Part shown: piece by piece, positions 1 through 8,301 of the stretch
How positions within the stretch are numbered: the stretch's first letter is position 1
How the letters are laid out: each line of letters starts with the position of its first letter
Assembly: GCA_934394435.1 (NCBI GenBank)
Contig: CAKRRN010000003.1
Span: forward strand, 65,080-129,079
Origin: an uncultured Bacteroidaceae bacterium
Lineage (GTDB): Bacteria; Bacteroidota; Bacteroidia; Bacteroidales; Bacteroidaceae
Length of the DNA stretch: 64,000 bases
Direction of reading: 5' to 3'
The notes under the pieces: generated by a model
What the model was told of the DNA's origin: nothing
Database searches by the model: none
Seen by the model: the letters and a program-made list of their open reading frames with translations, nothing else
Made by a program: the position numbers and the translations under genes

Positions 1-708
1 TATTACACACAGTTCACGCTCTCAAAAATAAGCAACGGTGTACCTCGCCTTCAGGAGTTTGACGAGAGTAATACAACATGGAGAAATACTTTTGCCAACG
101 GTACGCGAATGCAGCAGGGACAATACTTGATGGTCAGTGGCACACGTTTGGCAAATGGTGGGGTATTGGCTCATCTGTCTTTCTTCCGTCTGCCACAAAA
201 CAAAGTTACGGAAGAAACTCTTCATCTGCGTCGCAGTCACGACAAACTTTCTGTGATTTCTTCCTTTAATTGTGAACTGGGCTATACCACACCAAAGGGG
301 AAACACAAGTCTATTTTGGAGACTGTAGGCAGGGGGTATTATGTTGTAGGACTGATAACCAGCAATCACGAACCCTCTGTACATGTGCTACGCGACATGT
401 GTGACAATAACATCTATCTGTGCAGATGGTCGCGACCTTACTTACTGTTATTCCCTTCGCGCGAGGAGTATGACCGTTTCCATAGAAAAGACTTTGATGA
501 GTTGCCAGACAATGTGCTTTTCGGTATTGCGGACCCAGAGACGGTAGAGGCTATGCATATAGAGGAATTGACGCATGGTTCTCGCGACTTGCCCATCTTT
601 ATGATGTGTGATACGTTTAATCGTGTTGTCTGGTTCCGACAAGGTTATTCTATCAATATGAGCCAGCAAATCATGGATGTCATCATGCAACTGATGGAGG
701 TGAAGTGA
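1..708 (+). CDS. C-terminal part of a transglutaminase-family secreted protein (5' end outside window)
   Basis: The reading frame is open from the first base, so the gene starts upstream; about 235 residues remain. The first ~65 residues (NGVPRLQEFDE... to LAHLSFFRL) resemble the beta-rich region that follows the transglutaminase-like domain in Bacteroidales proteins of this type. The last ~130 residues look like a thioredoxin-like fold: a strand-helix start (GYYVVGLITSNHEPSVHVLRDM), a middle strand (RPYLLLFPSREEY) and a proline before the last strand pair (DLPIFMMCDTFNRVVWF). No CxxC motif is visible, so redox activity is not supported. A rho-independent hairpin follows at 822. Family assignment rests on recalled similarity; the catalytic domain is not in the window. 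Confidence 0.6.
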   Translation, partial: YYTQFTLSKISNGVPRLQEFDESNTTWRNTFANGTRMQQGQYLMVSGTRLANGGVLAHLSFFRLPQNKVTEETLHLRRSHDKLSVISSFNCELGYTTPKGKHKSILETVGRGYYVVGLITSNHEPSVHVLRDMCDNNIYLCRWSRPYLLLFPSREEYDRFHRKDFDELPDNVLFGIADPETVEAMHIEELTHGSRDLPIFMMCDTFNRVVWFRQGYSINMSQQIMDVIMQLMEVK

Positions 709-751
709 TAACTGAGGTTGTTGAGTAATTATACAATTTTAATAATGAGGG

Positions 752-943
752 TGTGTCAAAACTCGATTATCGAAAAGAAGAACTTGTGATTTGAACTTTT
801 AGCATCCCCAAAAGACTAAAGAAAGGGTCGTGTCAAACTCTGTAATGAGTGATGATACGACCCTTTTTTAACTTCAATCAGTCATAAGACCGAAACGAAT
901 AGCCCACCCTATATTTGAAATAGTTCTTGGCTATAGTAGAAAT
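752..943 (-). pseudogene. possible insertion-sequence relic (transposase C-terminal scrap and terminal repeat)
   Basis: On the minus strand, 943-881 reads STIAKNYFKYRVGYSFRSYD followed by a stop at 880-878, which looks like the tail of a DDE transposase; an in-frame stop sits just upstream at 946-944. About 115 bp further on, GGGTGTGTCAAAACTCG (plus strand, 752-768) resembles an IS terminus, and a near copy GGGTCGTGTCAAACTCT lies at 825-841. No other part of a transposase is readable. The region 709-991 otherwise holds only the terminator hairpin. Treated as a guess. Confidence 0.25.
822..869 (+). terminator. rho-independent terminator
   Basis: Perfect 10-bp arms AAAGGGTCGT (822-831) and ACGACCCTTT (857-866) flank a 25-nt loop and are followed by further T residues. 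It lies about 110 bp after the stop of the transglutaminase-type gene. Confidence 0.7.
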
Positions 944-991
944 CTATCCCTCGCTAAATTGATCCAAGAAAACAATATACTCAGAAATCCT

Positions 992-1684
992 TTAGAGACT
1001 ATGTACGTAATTTTGCATGTTAACCAGAGTGCTGTGCACTATTGATGAGTCTGTATGGTTTCCACGTCGCAGGGAACCATGTAGTTCGACTGCTCCTGTG
1101 CTCCTTAGTATCATCTGTGCGTTGTCTGGGTTGATCCCACATCCAGGCAGGATGATGATACGTCCGTTAGCTTGTTCTACTAATTGATGAAGCAGGTATG
1201 TTCCCTTATCAGCAGTAGGTGCCTGCCCAGAAGTAAGCAGACGATGACATCCTAAAGAAATAATCTCTTCAAGAGCTTGCTTGGGACAACGGCACTCATC
1301 GAAGGCACGATGGAAGGTAATACTCATGCCGTATGCCTTATTTACCAGTTGTTCGCAGACACGCATATCAATATCTCCCATGGGAGTGAGTGCTCCTATA
1401 ACAATTCCAGATGCGCCCATGTCATGTGCCATGCGTATGTCTCTCTGCATGCAGCGAACCTCATCGGATGAATATACAAAATTACCTCCACGTGGACGAA
1501 TAAGAACGTGTACACGGATGTTTTGTTCCAAGGCGTATTCTATCATACCTGCAGAGGGGGTCACTCCTCCCAACTCCAATGCTTGGCATAATTCTATTCG
1601 TTGTGCGCCCCCATCAACAGCAGCTCGCACACTCTGGAGGTCTGCACAGCATACTTCCAGAGTTATATTTTCCTTTTCTTTCAT
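992..1684 (-). CDS. cutC: CutC-family protein (copper homeostasis)
   Basis: A 230-residue TIM-barrel protein of normal length for CutC. Family hallmarks are visible: LEVCCADLQSVRAAVDGGAQ with RIELCQ at the N-terminus (residues ~9-34), then GGVTPSAGMI, VHVLIRPRGGNFVYS, GIVIGALTPMGDID, ITFHRAFDEC, LTSGQAPTA and the closing ILPGCGINPDN. CutC proteins are cytoplasmic and were named for copper tolerance, but the biochemical role is still unclear. It stands alone on the minus strand. The ATG at 1684 is preceded by a -7 element only 8 bp upstream, suggesting a very short or absent leader. Confidence 0.92.
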   Translation of the reverse strand: MKEKENITLEVCCADLQSVRAAVDGGAQRIELCQALELGGVTPSAGMIEYALEQNIRVHVLIRPRGGNFVYSSDEVRCMQRDIRMAHDMGASGIVIGALTPMGDIDMRVCEQLVNKAYGMSITFHRAFDECRCPKQALEEIISLGCHRLLTSGQAPTADKGTYLLHQLVEQANGRIIILPGCGINPDNAQMILRSTGAVELHGSLRRGNHTDSSIVHSTLVNMQNYVHSL

Positions 1685-1692
1685 GTTGGTGC

Positions 1693-1700
1693 CAAAGGTA
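1693..1700 (-). promoter_or_regulatory. Bacteroidota -7 promoter element for cutC
   Basis: CAAAGGTA on the plus strand is TACCTTTG on the minus strand, a match to the TAnnTTTG -7 consensus. It ends 8 bp before the cutC start codon. No convincing -33 TTTG is seen at the usual distance, so the promoter call is partial. The rest of 1701-1955 shows no gene; a second -7-like TAATTTTG lies at 1855-1862 on the plus strand, possibly serving the 1956 gene. Confidence 0.45.
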
Positions 1701-1955
1701 TGGATTTATTCGGAATCAGGTGGGGAGTGTCAATACAAAAAAAACGTTCCGTTATATATTATGGTGCTAATTCAAATGTTGTATCAATAAGGGAAGAGTT
1801 TGTTACCTATAAATTATTATTGCATAAAATGTTTCTTCTTTTTCGGGAAAACTGTAATTTTGTTAGTGAAATCATGCTTTGTCAACTCTATATACCTTTC
1901 AGTAAAAGTAAAGATGTTGAACAAGAATGACGAAAAGACTAATAAACTAACGTAA

Positions 1956-2882
1956 ATGCGGAATATGAGAAAATTATGGATTTTAGCCATCTTGCTGCCT
2001 TCGATGGCTTCTGCACAGGTGTTCTCATCTGTGAGTATGGAGAAAGTGAGAGGTTCTGAAGCTGGCGATGTACGTATGGCTGGTATCAGTACGGATGGTA
2101 AGTATGCATTAGTCACCACAATGAGCAACAAGGGACTTACACGTGTTACCCTTGATGATGGAGAAAAAGTCATACTGAGCCAAGAGGAAGGGGCAGGATT
2201 CCAGCCTGTGATGTCAAAGGATGGTCGTATAGTTATGTGTTGTAGCGACACCTTTGATGAAAATCACCTTAGGCTGACAGCCGTGGATGTGGTAGATGTA
2301 TCAGCAGGCAGTTCGCGACGTATTGTCTCACCGACAAGAAATCTGGGCGCATTTCGCTTGGTTGATAATGAGGCTGAAGTGGAGGCTGATGGACGGGTGA
2401 CACAGCGTAAAGTAACAACGAGAAATGGAGTGGAGAGAAAACGGCCCACAATAACATGCAATGGACTGAAGATGCAATTGACCAGAGACGGACAGACAGT
2501 TACTCTTACGCCCAACGGAGATGATGAAGATACGAATTATATCTGGGCGAGCATCTCGCCAGATGGCACACACATTCTGTATCATGTCTCAACAGAAGGC
2601 ACATATGTATGTGACCTTAATGGTGAGAATGTGCAGTATATTGCATTTGACTGTTACGCGCCACAGTGGTATGACGATAATACTATTGTTGGCATGAAAG
2701 AGAAGGACGATGACCTTTTTATAACTTCGAGTGCTATTGTGGCTTATACCCTGGATGGTGCCAAACAGCAGTTGACCTCTGATGATGACGTATTGCTGTA
2801 TCCTTTCTGCTCTTCTGAGGCAAAACGTATTGTATGTGCAAGAGGAAATGGAGAGATGGTGATGTTGAATGTGGAAAAATAA
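1956..2882 (+). CDS. secreted TolB/WD40-like beta-propeller protein
   Basis: 308 residues with a signal peptide (MRNMRKLWILAILLPSMASA, cleavage near residue 20). The rest is built of short repeats of the type ISTDGKYALVTTM, MSKDGRIVMC, ISPDGTHILYHV and FCSSEAKRIVCA, the blade signature of PD40/TolB-like propellers, here four to five recognisable blades. No catalytic motif is present; a periplasmic or surface binding role is likely but the ligand is unknown. It is followed 37 bp later on the same strand by the amidase gene, so the two are probably co-transcribed and might act together at the cell wall. Confidence 0.7.
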   Translation: MRNMRKLWILAILLPSMASAQVFSSVSMEKVRGSEAGDVRMAGISTDGKYALVTTMSNKGLTRVTLDDGEKVILSQEEGAGFQPVMSKDGRIVMCCSDTFDENHLRLTAVDVVDVSAGSSRRIVSPTRNLGAFRLVDNEAEVEADGRVTQRKVTTRNGVERKRPTITCNGLKMQLTRDGQTVTLTPNGDDEDTNYIWASISPDGTHILYHVSTEGTYVCDLNGENVQYIAFDCYAPQWYDDNTIVGMKEKDDDLFITSSAIVAYTLDGAKQQLTSDDDVLLYPFCSSEAKRIVCARGNGEMVMLNVEK

Positions 2883-2919
2883 GATTGGCTTATACAGGAG
2901 TTTCTAAATAGCTATTGAT

Positions 2920-4269
2920 ATGAAAACAATGAAAAATATAATATTTCTGATGGCATTTCTTTGCCTGCCCCTTTATGGGCAAACAACGGTCCAGCCAAGG
3001 GTCTATTTGAATCCCGGTCATGGAGGATGGGGAGCTAATGACCGTCCTATGGCTACTATCTCGCATCCTGCATTGCCCGAAACGGGAAGACCTGATACTT
3101 GTGGTTTCTACGAAAGCAACACCAATCTATGGAAGATAGAGGAGTTGGGACGCATCCTAAAAAGTTCGGGAGAGTATACTATCAAATATAGCCGACGTGC
3201 CAATGGACCTTATCCTTGGGTGGCTGGTGCAAGCAATGAAACACGATATGACAGAGTTCTTTCTGTTATCTCCGCGGAGGTAGACAACTGGCGTACGGAT
3301 TACTTTATCAGTGTGCATAGCAACGCTGCTGCAGATGGAGCGCTTGCTAACTATCCGCTCTTTCTTTATCGTGGTACAGATGCAGAGAATGCTGTCAAAA
3401 ACAGTAAGGATATGTGCACCAAGATGTGGCCTTTCCATGTGGAGGCAATGAAGACTGGGTTTGAATACCAAAGTGCATACAAGTCAAGTACAAATATTCG
3501 TGGTGACCGCGATTTCTACCATTATACGTGGACAAACAATAAAGGATATCAAGGTTATCTGGGCGTGTTGATGCATGGTTGTCCTGGTTATCTGGTTGAG
3601 GGTTATTTTCATACGTATCAGCCTGCACGTCATAGAGCTCTTAATCCAGACTGGTGCAGAATGGAAGGAAGACGTTACGCTCGTGGCATTATCAATTATT
3701 TCAAGACAACAGCCGACTCGCTTGGGTGCATCATGGGTACAGTGAGAAGCAAGACGCAGAAATCAGATAAACTGGAACTCTATAATGCTGCGGCTAATAC
3801 CAACGATGCATATCTTCCGCTCAACGGAGCCATCGTGAGATTGAAAGACAAGGAATCACATGTGCTAAAGGAATATACCGTTGACGATAACTATAATGGG
3901 ATATTCGTATTTACAGACTTGAAGCCAGACATATATTATGTGGATTTATATTGCCCAGGATATATTACCCAGCAAACGAAAATTTCGAACAATAGATATA
4001 CGGTAACGGCAAACAAAACGACATACAAGACACATTATATGTCGCTTGGTACCACGGTTCCTCTTCGCCCAGGTGTTCCTGTAGGTATTGGAGATACCCA
4101 AATGGATGAGAATCCCATCCTGTCAGACAAGGTTACCGTCCGTCTATACGATACTTCGGGAAAACTGGTGCTCACCACTACGCGTGCAAGTCTTGAGTCA
4201 TGTGCTTTGCCAGCAGGAGTATATGTTATGGAAAGTGCTGGTAAGAGTGTGAAGTATTACCGAAAATGA
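2920..4269 (+). CDS. N-acetylmuramoyl-L-alanine amidase with T9SS C-terminal sorting domain
   Basis: 449 residues. A signal peptide (residues 1-21, ending LPLYGQ) is followed by an Amidase_3 catalytic domain with the zinc ligands visible: His34 in LNPGHGG, Glu65 in CGFYESNTNL and His133 in FISVHSNAA, plus the catalytic Glu227 in GYLVEGYF. The enzyme cleaves the lactyl-peptide bond between MurNAc and the stem peptide. Residues ~265-370 form an Ig/CarboxypepD_reg-like insert (GAIVRLKDKE...FTDLKPDIYYVDLYCPGY). The last ~70 residues (VRLYDTSGKLVLTTT...LPAGVYVMESAGKSVKYYRK) are a type A T9SS sorting domain, so the enzyme should be exported across the outer membrane. Probable operon partner of the preceding propeller protein. 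Confidence 0.88.
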   Translation: MKTMKNIIFLMAFLCLPLYGQTTVQPRVYLNPGHGGWGANDRPMATISHPALPETGRPDTCGFYESNTNLWKIEELGRILKSSGEYTIKYSRRANGPYPWVAGASNETRYDRVLSVISAEVDNWRTDYFISVHSNAAADGALANYPLFLYRGTDAENAVKNSKDMCTKMWPFHVEAMKTGFEYQSAYKSSTNIRGDRDFYHYTWTNNKGYQGYLGVLMHGCPGYLVEGYFHTYQPARHRALNPDWCRMEGRRYARGIINYFKTTADSLGCIMGTVRSKTQKSDKLELYNAAANTNDAYLPLNGAIVRLKDKESHVLKEYTVDDNYNGIFVFTDLKPDIYYVDLYCPGYITQQTKISNNRYTVTANKTTYKTHYMSLGTTVPLRPGVPVGIGDTQMDENPILSDKVTVRLYDTSGKLVLTTTRASLESCALPAGVYVMESAGKSVKYYRK

Positions 4270-4276
4270 CAGACCT

Positions 4277-4312
4277 TAAGCCCAAATCGGTCTAATGACC
4301 GATTTGGGCTTA
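4277..4312 (+). repeat. gene-end hairpin repeat, AATCGGTCTAATGACCGATT family
   Basis: Perfect 16-bp arms (4277-4292 and 4297-4312) with a TAAT loop. The core AATCGGTCTAATGACCGATT recurs in altered form at 53541-53576 and 54248-54285, with one degenerate half near 27625. It lies directly after the amidase stop and may act as an RNA processing or termination hairpin, but has no T-tract of its own. Confidence 0.75.
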
Positions 4313-4330
4313 GTTTCGCATCAAAAAGAA

Positions 4331-4383
4331 TCACCTGCAATAGTATCAAACAAATAATGCTATTGCAGGTGACTCTTTTTTTA
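4331..4383. terminator. bidirectional terminator between convergent genes
   Basis: Arms TCACCTGCAATAGTAT (4331-4346) and ATGCTATTGCAGGTGA (4357-4372), one mismatch, with a T-tract on the plus side (4374-4383) and an A-tract (4323-4327) that gives a T-tract on the minus side. It separates the convergent amidase and EEP genes. Confidence 0.8.
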
Positions 4384-4397
4384 TCTCCCTTTTCTTT

Positions 4398-5447
4398 TTA
4401 TTCTTTGGAAAGTTCTTTTACGAAATAGGTGACAGTGGGCAAGTGGTCACTATATCCGTCAAGCCATACTCCGCCAGCTGTTGTGCGCAGAGGGGTTCCC
4501 TTATATTTCCCTTCCTGTTGCATAAGCCAGTCTCTGCGGAATATTTGCCAAGAGTGTAAAGTCAAGTGCTTGTAGTCTTTCTTCTTTTTTGCGTTCAGTA
4601 GGTTCTGGCTCATCACAATCTGGTCAAACAGATTCCATGCACCCTTGTATGAGAGTGTGCCTTGTCCCTTGTCGCGCAAAATGGTCCACCAAGGATTGAA
4701 GAAGTCATGTTTGCCTACGTCTTCCATCTTTTTCTTTGCACCCAGGAATTTTGACATGGATGTGTTGTCAGGATCATCATTCATATCTCCCATGACCACA
4801 ATACGCATGTCAGGCTCTGCTTTCATGATACTGTCTGTCATGTGACGTACTTGTTTTCCTCCCCAGTCACGAAATTTTCCTTCTGCACCTCGGCTAGGCC
4901 AGTGACATACTACAAATGTGATGTCATCGCCAGCCAGTTTCCCTTGTACGGTTAGGAATCCACGTGTGGCATGAGTGGTGTCTCCATTCTCGTAGATGTA
5001 AGGTTGTAGCCAGCTCTTCTCTGGTGTGAAGAAGCGTGGGTTGTAGAGTAGAGCACAGTCGATGCCTCGCTTGTCTGGACCCTCATAGTGGATGTACTTG
5101 AATCCTCGCTGACGCATGTTGGGCTGATTTGTCAAATCTCGCATTACATTATCGTTCTCTACTTCTGCCAAACCGATAACGCTTGCACCCACGCCAGGCA
5201 ATTTGTCCGTACCGATTTCCAGTAGCACCTTTGCCATGTTAGCCAGCTTATGCTCATATTTCATCTTGTTCCAATGATATGAACCACTGGGCAGGAAGTC
5301 ATAGTCGTTCTTTCCTGCATCATGCAATGTGTCGAAGAGGTTCTCTTGGTTATAGAATCCTACTGCGTAACACCCGAATTGCTTTTGTGCGCGAGTTGCA
5401 CAGGTTGCGGCAAGCAATAGGGCAAACAATAAAAGCGTCTTTTTCAT
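4398..5447 (-). CDS. secreted endonuclease/exonuclease/phosphatase (EEP) family protein
   Basis: 349 residues with a signal peptide (MKKTLLLFALLLAATCATRA). EEP-fold motifs appear in order: NQENLFDT (Asn), IGLAEVEND (metal-binding Glu), RGIDCALLYNP, VCHWPSRG, VVMGDMNDDPD (Asp-Asn) and the terminal YSDHLPTVTYF (Asp-His). Members hydrolyse phosphodiester or phosphomonoester bonds; the substrate cannot be read from sequence. In many Bacteroidales, EEP enzymes sit beside an outer-membrane barrel and DUF5689 OB-fold lipoproteins, as here (divergent neighbours from 5718), suggesting extracellular nucleic acid or phosphate processing. That link is inference. Confidence 0.85.
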   Translation of the reverse strand: MKKTLLLFALLLAATCATRAQKQFGCYAVGFYNQENLFDTLHDAGKNDYDFLPSGSYHWNKMKYEHKLANMAKVLLEIGTDKLPGVGASVIGLAEVENDNVMRDLTNQPNMRQRGFKYIHYEGPDKRGIDCALLYNPRFFTPEKSWLQPYIYENGDTTHATRGFLTVQGKLAGDDITFVVCHWPSRGAEGKFRDWGGKQVRHMTDSIMKAEPDMRIVVMGDMNDDPDNTSMSKFLGAKKKMEDVGKHDFFNPWWTILRDKGQGTLSYKGAWNLFDQIVMSQNLLNAKKKKDYKHLTLHSWQIFRRDWLMQQEGKYKGTPLRTTAGGVWLDGYSDHLPTVTYFVKELSKE

Positions 5448-5473
5448 ATTCTTGATTACTCTAATGTTTTTCG

Positions 5474-5481
5474 CAAAGGTA
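5474..5481 (-). promoter_or_regulatory. -7 promoter element for the EEP gene
   Basis: CAAAGGTA on plus, TACCTTTG on minus, 26 bp upstream of the ATG at 5447. No clear -33 element. The rest of 5482-5643 shows nothing else recognisable. Confidence 0.5.
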
Positions 5482-5643
5482 ATTCCTTTTCTTGAAACAG
5501 AGAAGTGCTCTCCTTCTTTTTATCTTTGCACGTATGTACTTCTGTGATATTCCCCTGTTTCTTATGAAAATAAAAAGTTTATGTATGTGATGTGTAATGT
5601 GGAAGAAAATGTGTGAGCGTAATTACTAAAAAATGATGAATCA

Positions 5644-5675
5644 TTGCTGCGTATGCAATATTTTTACTTACTTTG
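5644..5675 (+). promoter_or_regulatory. probable promoter of the barrel/OB-fold lipoprotein operon
   Basis: TTG (5644-5646) about 22 bp before TACTTTG (5669-5675), one base shorter than the TAnnTTTG consensus, about 43 bp upstream of the start at 5718. Confidence 0.4.
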
Positions 5676-5717
5676 CACCGATAAAATAAAAAGTGATAAA
5701 CAAAAAGAATGTGTGAT

Positions 5718-8249
5718 ATGGATAAGAATTTCCTGTCAGTCGTGTTGCTATGTGTGTCGACATTGCAAGTCAGTGCGCAAGTGAACGGCACAGAGACTGA
5801 AAAGGAACTGAAGCAGGACAATGCTTCCTTTGTGTTTACCGAGTCGCAGTTGGGTGAGGATGAGGATATGACCCAGAACGTGATTATGATGAATTCCAAT
5901 AGTAATGTCTACACCAGCAATGTAGGCTACCTGTGGAGTCCTGCCCGATTTAAGTTTCGTGCTTACAATAGTCGCTACAGCGAGATTTACATGAATGGTG
6001 TGAATGTAAATAATGGCGAGACAGGACAATTCAACTATTCCACAGTGGGTGGTATGAATGATGCTACGCGCAATATAGATACATCGTCTCCTTTCGAGTC
6101 AAATAGCTTCAGTATGTCAGGTCTGGGCGGTAGTAATAACTATAATTTCCGTGCCAGCAGTTATGCCGCAGGCAACAAGGTAACCCTTTCTGGAGCAAAT
6201 CGTAACTATACGATGCGTGGGATGTACACCTATGCAAGTGGACTGAGTCAGAAGGGATGGGCTTTTATGGGAACCGTGGGATATCGGTGGGCCAATATGA
6301 ACACCAGCAACGTGGAAGGTAATTTCTATAATAGTCTCTCTTATTTCCTAAGCCTACAGAAAGTATTCAATGACAAGCACTCGCTGAATCTTGCCACATG
6401 GGGCAATCCCACAGAACGTGCCCAACAGGGAGCCAGTACGGATGAGGCATATTGGCTGGCTGATAATCGTCAGTATAATCCATACTGGGGTTATCAGAAT
6501 GGCAAGAAACGCAATAGCCGCGTGGTGAACAACTACGAACCAAGTGCCCTTCTTACCTGGGACTTCCAAATTAAGGACAACATGAAGTTGACCACCAGTG
6601 CATTCTTTAAATATGCAATGTACAGTAGCACCAAGTTGAACTACAACGGACAGAACCCTGCTCCCGACTATTGGAAAAACTTCCCAAGCAACAATGTGGA
6701 TGTATGGAATCAAGAGGATGGAGCGGACTGGAGTATGTGGCAAGAAAGCTATGACTATTGGACAGCCAGTAAGCGTAACAGACAAATCAACTGGGATCGG
6801 CTCTATTATACAAACCAGCAACTCAATGCCACAGGAACAGATGCTGTGTATTGGGTAGAGGCCAAACACAATAATCATCTGGTGACCAATCTTGGAAGTA
6901 CTTATGATTGGGATATTGATCATACTACAAAGTTCCGTGCTGGCCTGCAACTGGCATCTAACAAGGGTATGCATTATACCACCATGGAGGACATGCTTGG
7001 GGCAAAGTATTTCCACAATTTGAATACATATGCCATTGGTGACTATCCTGTCACTGATTCGCGTGTACAGTATGACTTGAATAATCCTAACGGAGTCGTG
7101 CGTGAGGGCGATCGTATGCGTTACGATTATGACTTGTGGAATCAGAATGTACGTCTGTGGGCTGGTCTTACTAAGGATAAAGGTATCAGTCATAATTTCT
7201 TGACAGCAAAGATTGGCGGTACTCAGATGTGGCGTGACGGTCATATGCGCAATGGCATGTGTGCAGACTATAGTTATGGCAAGAGTGGAAAGGGATACTT
7301 TCTCGATGGAGGTTTCAAGATGGGCTCTACACTCAATCTTGGAAAAGGAAATGCTGTAAGCATGGGAGTTGGTTATGAGGCTCGTGCTCCTCAAGCCAGT
7401 GTGGCATTTGAAAGTCCAGAGATGAATAATAACTATGTGGATGGACTTACCAATGAGAAGATAGCTTCTGCAGAGTTAAGTTATGCCTTTAACTGCAGTT
7501 GGTTGCAGGCTAATCTGACAGGCTATTTCACTCATAGCTATGATGGGACAGAATGGCAGAACTTCTACAATGACGATGAGAACTCTTTTACATACAATAG
7601 TTTCAGTGGTGTGGAGAAGAACTACTATGGTGCGGAGCTTGGCTTGGATTTCAAGATAACCAGTTCTTTCGATATCAATGTAATAGGCACTTGGGCTGAT
7701 GCTAAGTATGTGTCTAATACAGATGTGGTGTATATGATAAGCACCAGTGCAGACCGTAAGACAGATGTGTGTTACAATAAGGGGATGCGCGAGAGCGGTA
7801 CACCATTGGCAGCTGCAAGCGTTGGCTTAAACTATCGTGTGAGCGGATGGTATCTGAGTCTGATTGGCAACTATTATGACCGTATTTACCTTTCCTATAG
7901 TCCAAACCGTCGCTATTATGGTAATATGGTTAATGCAGGACTTGTCCATAATGATGGTAGCGTCGACGTGCCGACACAAGCCAAAGGGGATGGCGGGTTT
8001 ATGCTGGATGCCAGTATCGGAAAGCAGTTCCGTTTGGGACATAATCCGCTCAGCGTGAATTTGATGCTCACAAACATTCTTAATAATAGAGGCATAACGA
8101 CAGGAGGATACGAGCAGAGCCGTAGTGACTATAGTGTAAATAGCATTACAGGAAACACATCACAGAGGACATATTCCTTCTCGAAGAATCCTAAGAAGTA
8201 CTATGCTCAAGGCTTTAACTTCATGCTGAATCTCAATTACCGTTTCTAA
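5718..8249 (+). CDS. TonB-dependent-receptor-like outer-membrane beta-barrel protein
   Basis: 843 residues from the ATG at 5718 (an alternative in-frame ATG is at 5709); the chosen start gives a compact signal peptide ending VSAQ. A short plug-like region (SESQLGEDEDMTQNVIMMNSN-type; YSEIYMNGVNVN typical of plug domains) is followed by a long region of alternating aromatic and polar strands ending in FNFMLNLNYRF, the C-terminal phenylalanine signature of outer-membrane barrels. No N-terminal CarboxypepD_reg domain and no obvious TonB box are visible, and no SusD partner follows. Instead two OB-fold lipoproteins follow (8302 and 9210), a set seen repeatedly in Bacteroidales. Ligand unknown; nucleic acid or phosphate compounds are a guess from the neighbours. 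Confidence 0.8.
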   Translation: MDKNFLSVVLLCVSTLQVSAQVNGTETEKELKQDNASFVFTESQLGEDEDMTQNVIMMNSNSNVYTSNVGYLWSPARFKFRAYNSRYSEIYMNGVNVNNGETGQFNYSTVGGMNDATRNIDTSSPFESNSFSMSGLGGSNNYNFRASSYAAGNKVTLSGANRNYTMRGMYTYASGLSQKGWAFMGTVGYRWANMNTSNVEGNFYNSLSYFLSLQKVFNDKHSLNLATWGNPTERAQQGASTDEAYWLADNRQYNPYWGYQNGKKRNSRVVNNYEPSALLTWDFQIKDNMKLTTSAFFKYAMYSSTKLNYNGQNPAPDYWKNFPSNNVDVWNQEDGADWSMWQESYDYWTASKRNRQINWDRLYYTNQQLNATGTDAVYWVEAKHNNHLVTNLGSTYDWDIDHTTKFRAGLQLASNKGMHYTTMEDMLGAKYFHNLNTYAIGDYPVTDSRVQYDLNNPNGVVREGDRMRYDYDLWNQNVRLWAGLTKDKGISHNFLTAKIGGTQMWRDGHMRNGMCADYSYGKSGKGYFLDGGFKMGSTLNLGKGNAVSMGVGYEARAPQASVAFESPEMNNNYVDGLTNEKIASAELSYAFNCSWLQANLTGYFTHSYDGTEWQNFYNDDENSFTYNSFSGVEKNYYGAELGLDFKITSSFDINVIGTWADAKYVSNTDVVYMISTSADRKTDVCYNKGMRESGTPLAAASVGLNYRVSGWYLSLIGNYYDRIYLSYSPNRRYYGNMVNAGLVHNDGSVDVPTQAKGDGGFMLDASIGKQFRLGHNPLSVNLMLTNILNNRGITTGGYEQSRSDYSVNSITGNTSQRTYSFSKNPKKYYAQGFNFMLNLNYRF

Positions 8250-8301
8250 TCGGTATCTGTCTTATATTCATTATATATATTATTATATGGAATACCATTA
8301 T

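Noticed and set aside
1817..2251. 144-codon minus-strand frame across the start of the 1956 gene
   Set aside because: Overlaps a signal-peptide gene with clear propeller repeats; its own sequence shows no family features.
6354..7394. 346-codon open frame on the minus strand
   Set aside because: Lies fully inside the barrel gene on the opposite strand; composition shows no protein family and it follows from codon bias of the plus-strand gene.
5718..8249. SusC/SusD-type polysaccharide utilisation locus
   Set aside because: No SusD-like lipoprotein follows; the partners are OB-fold lipoproteins, and no glycoside hydrolase is in the operon.
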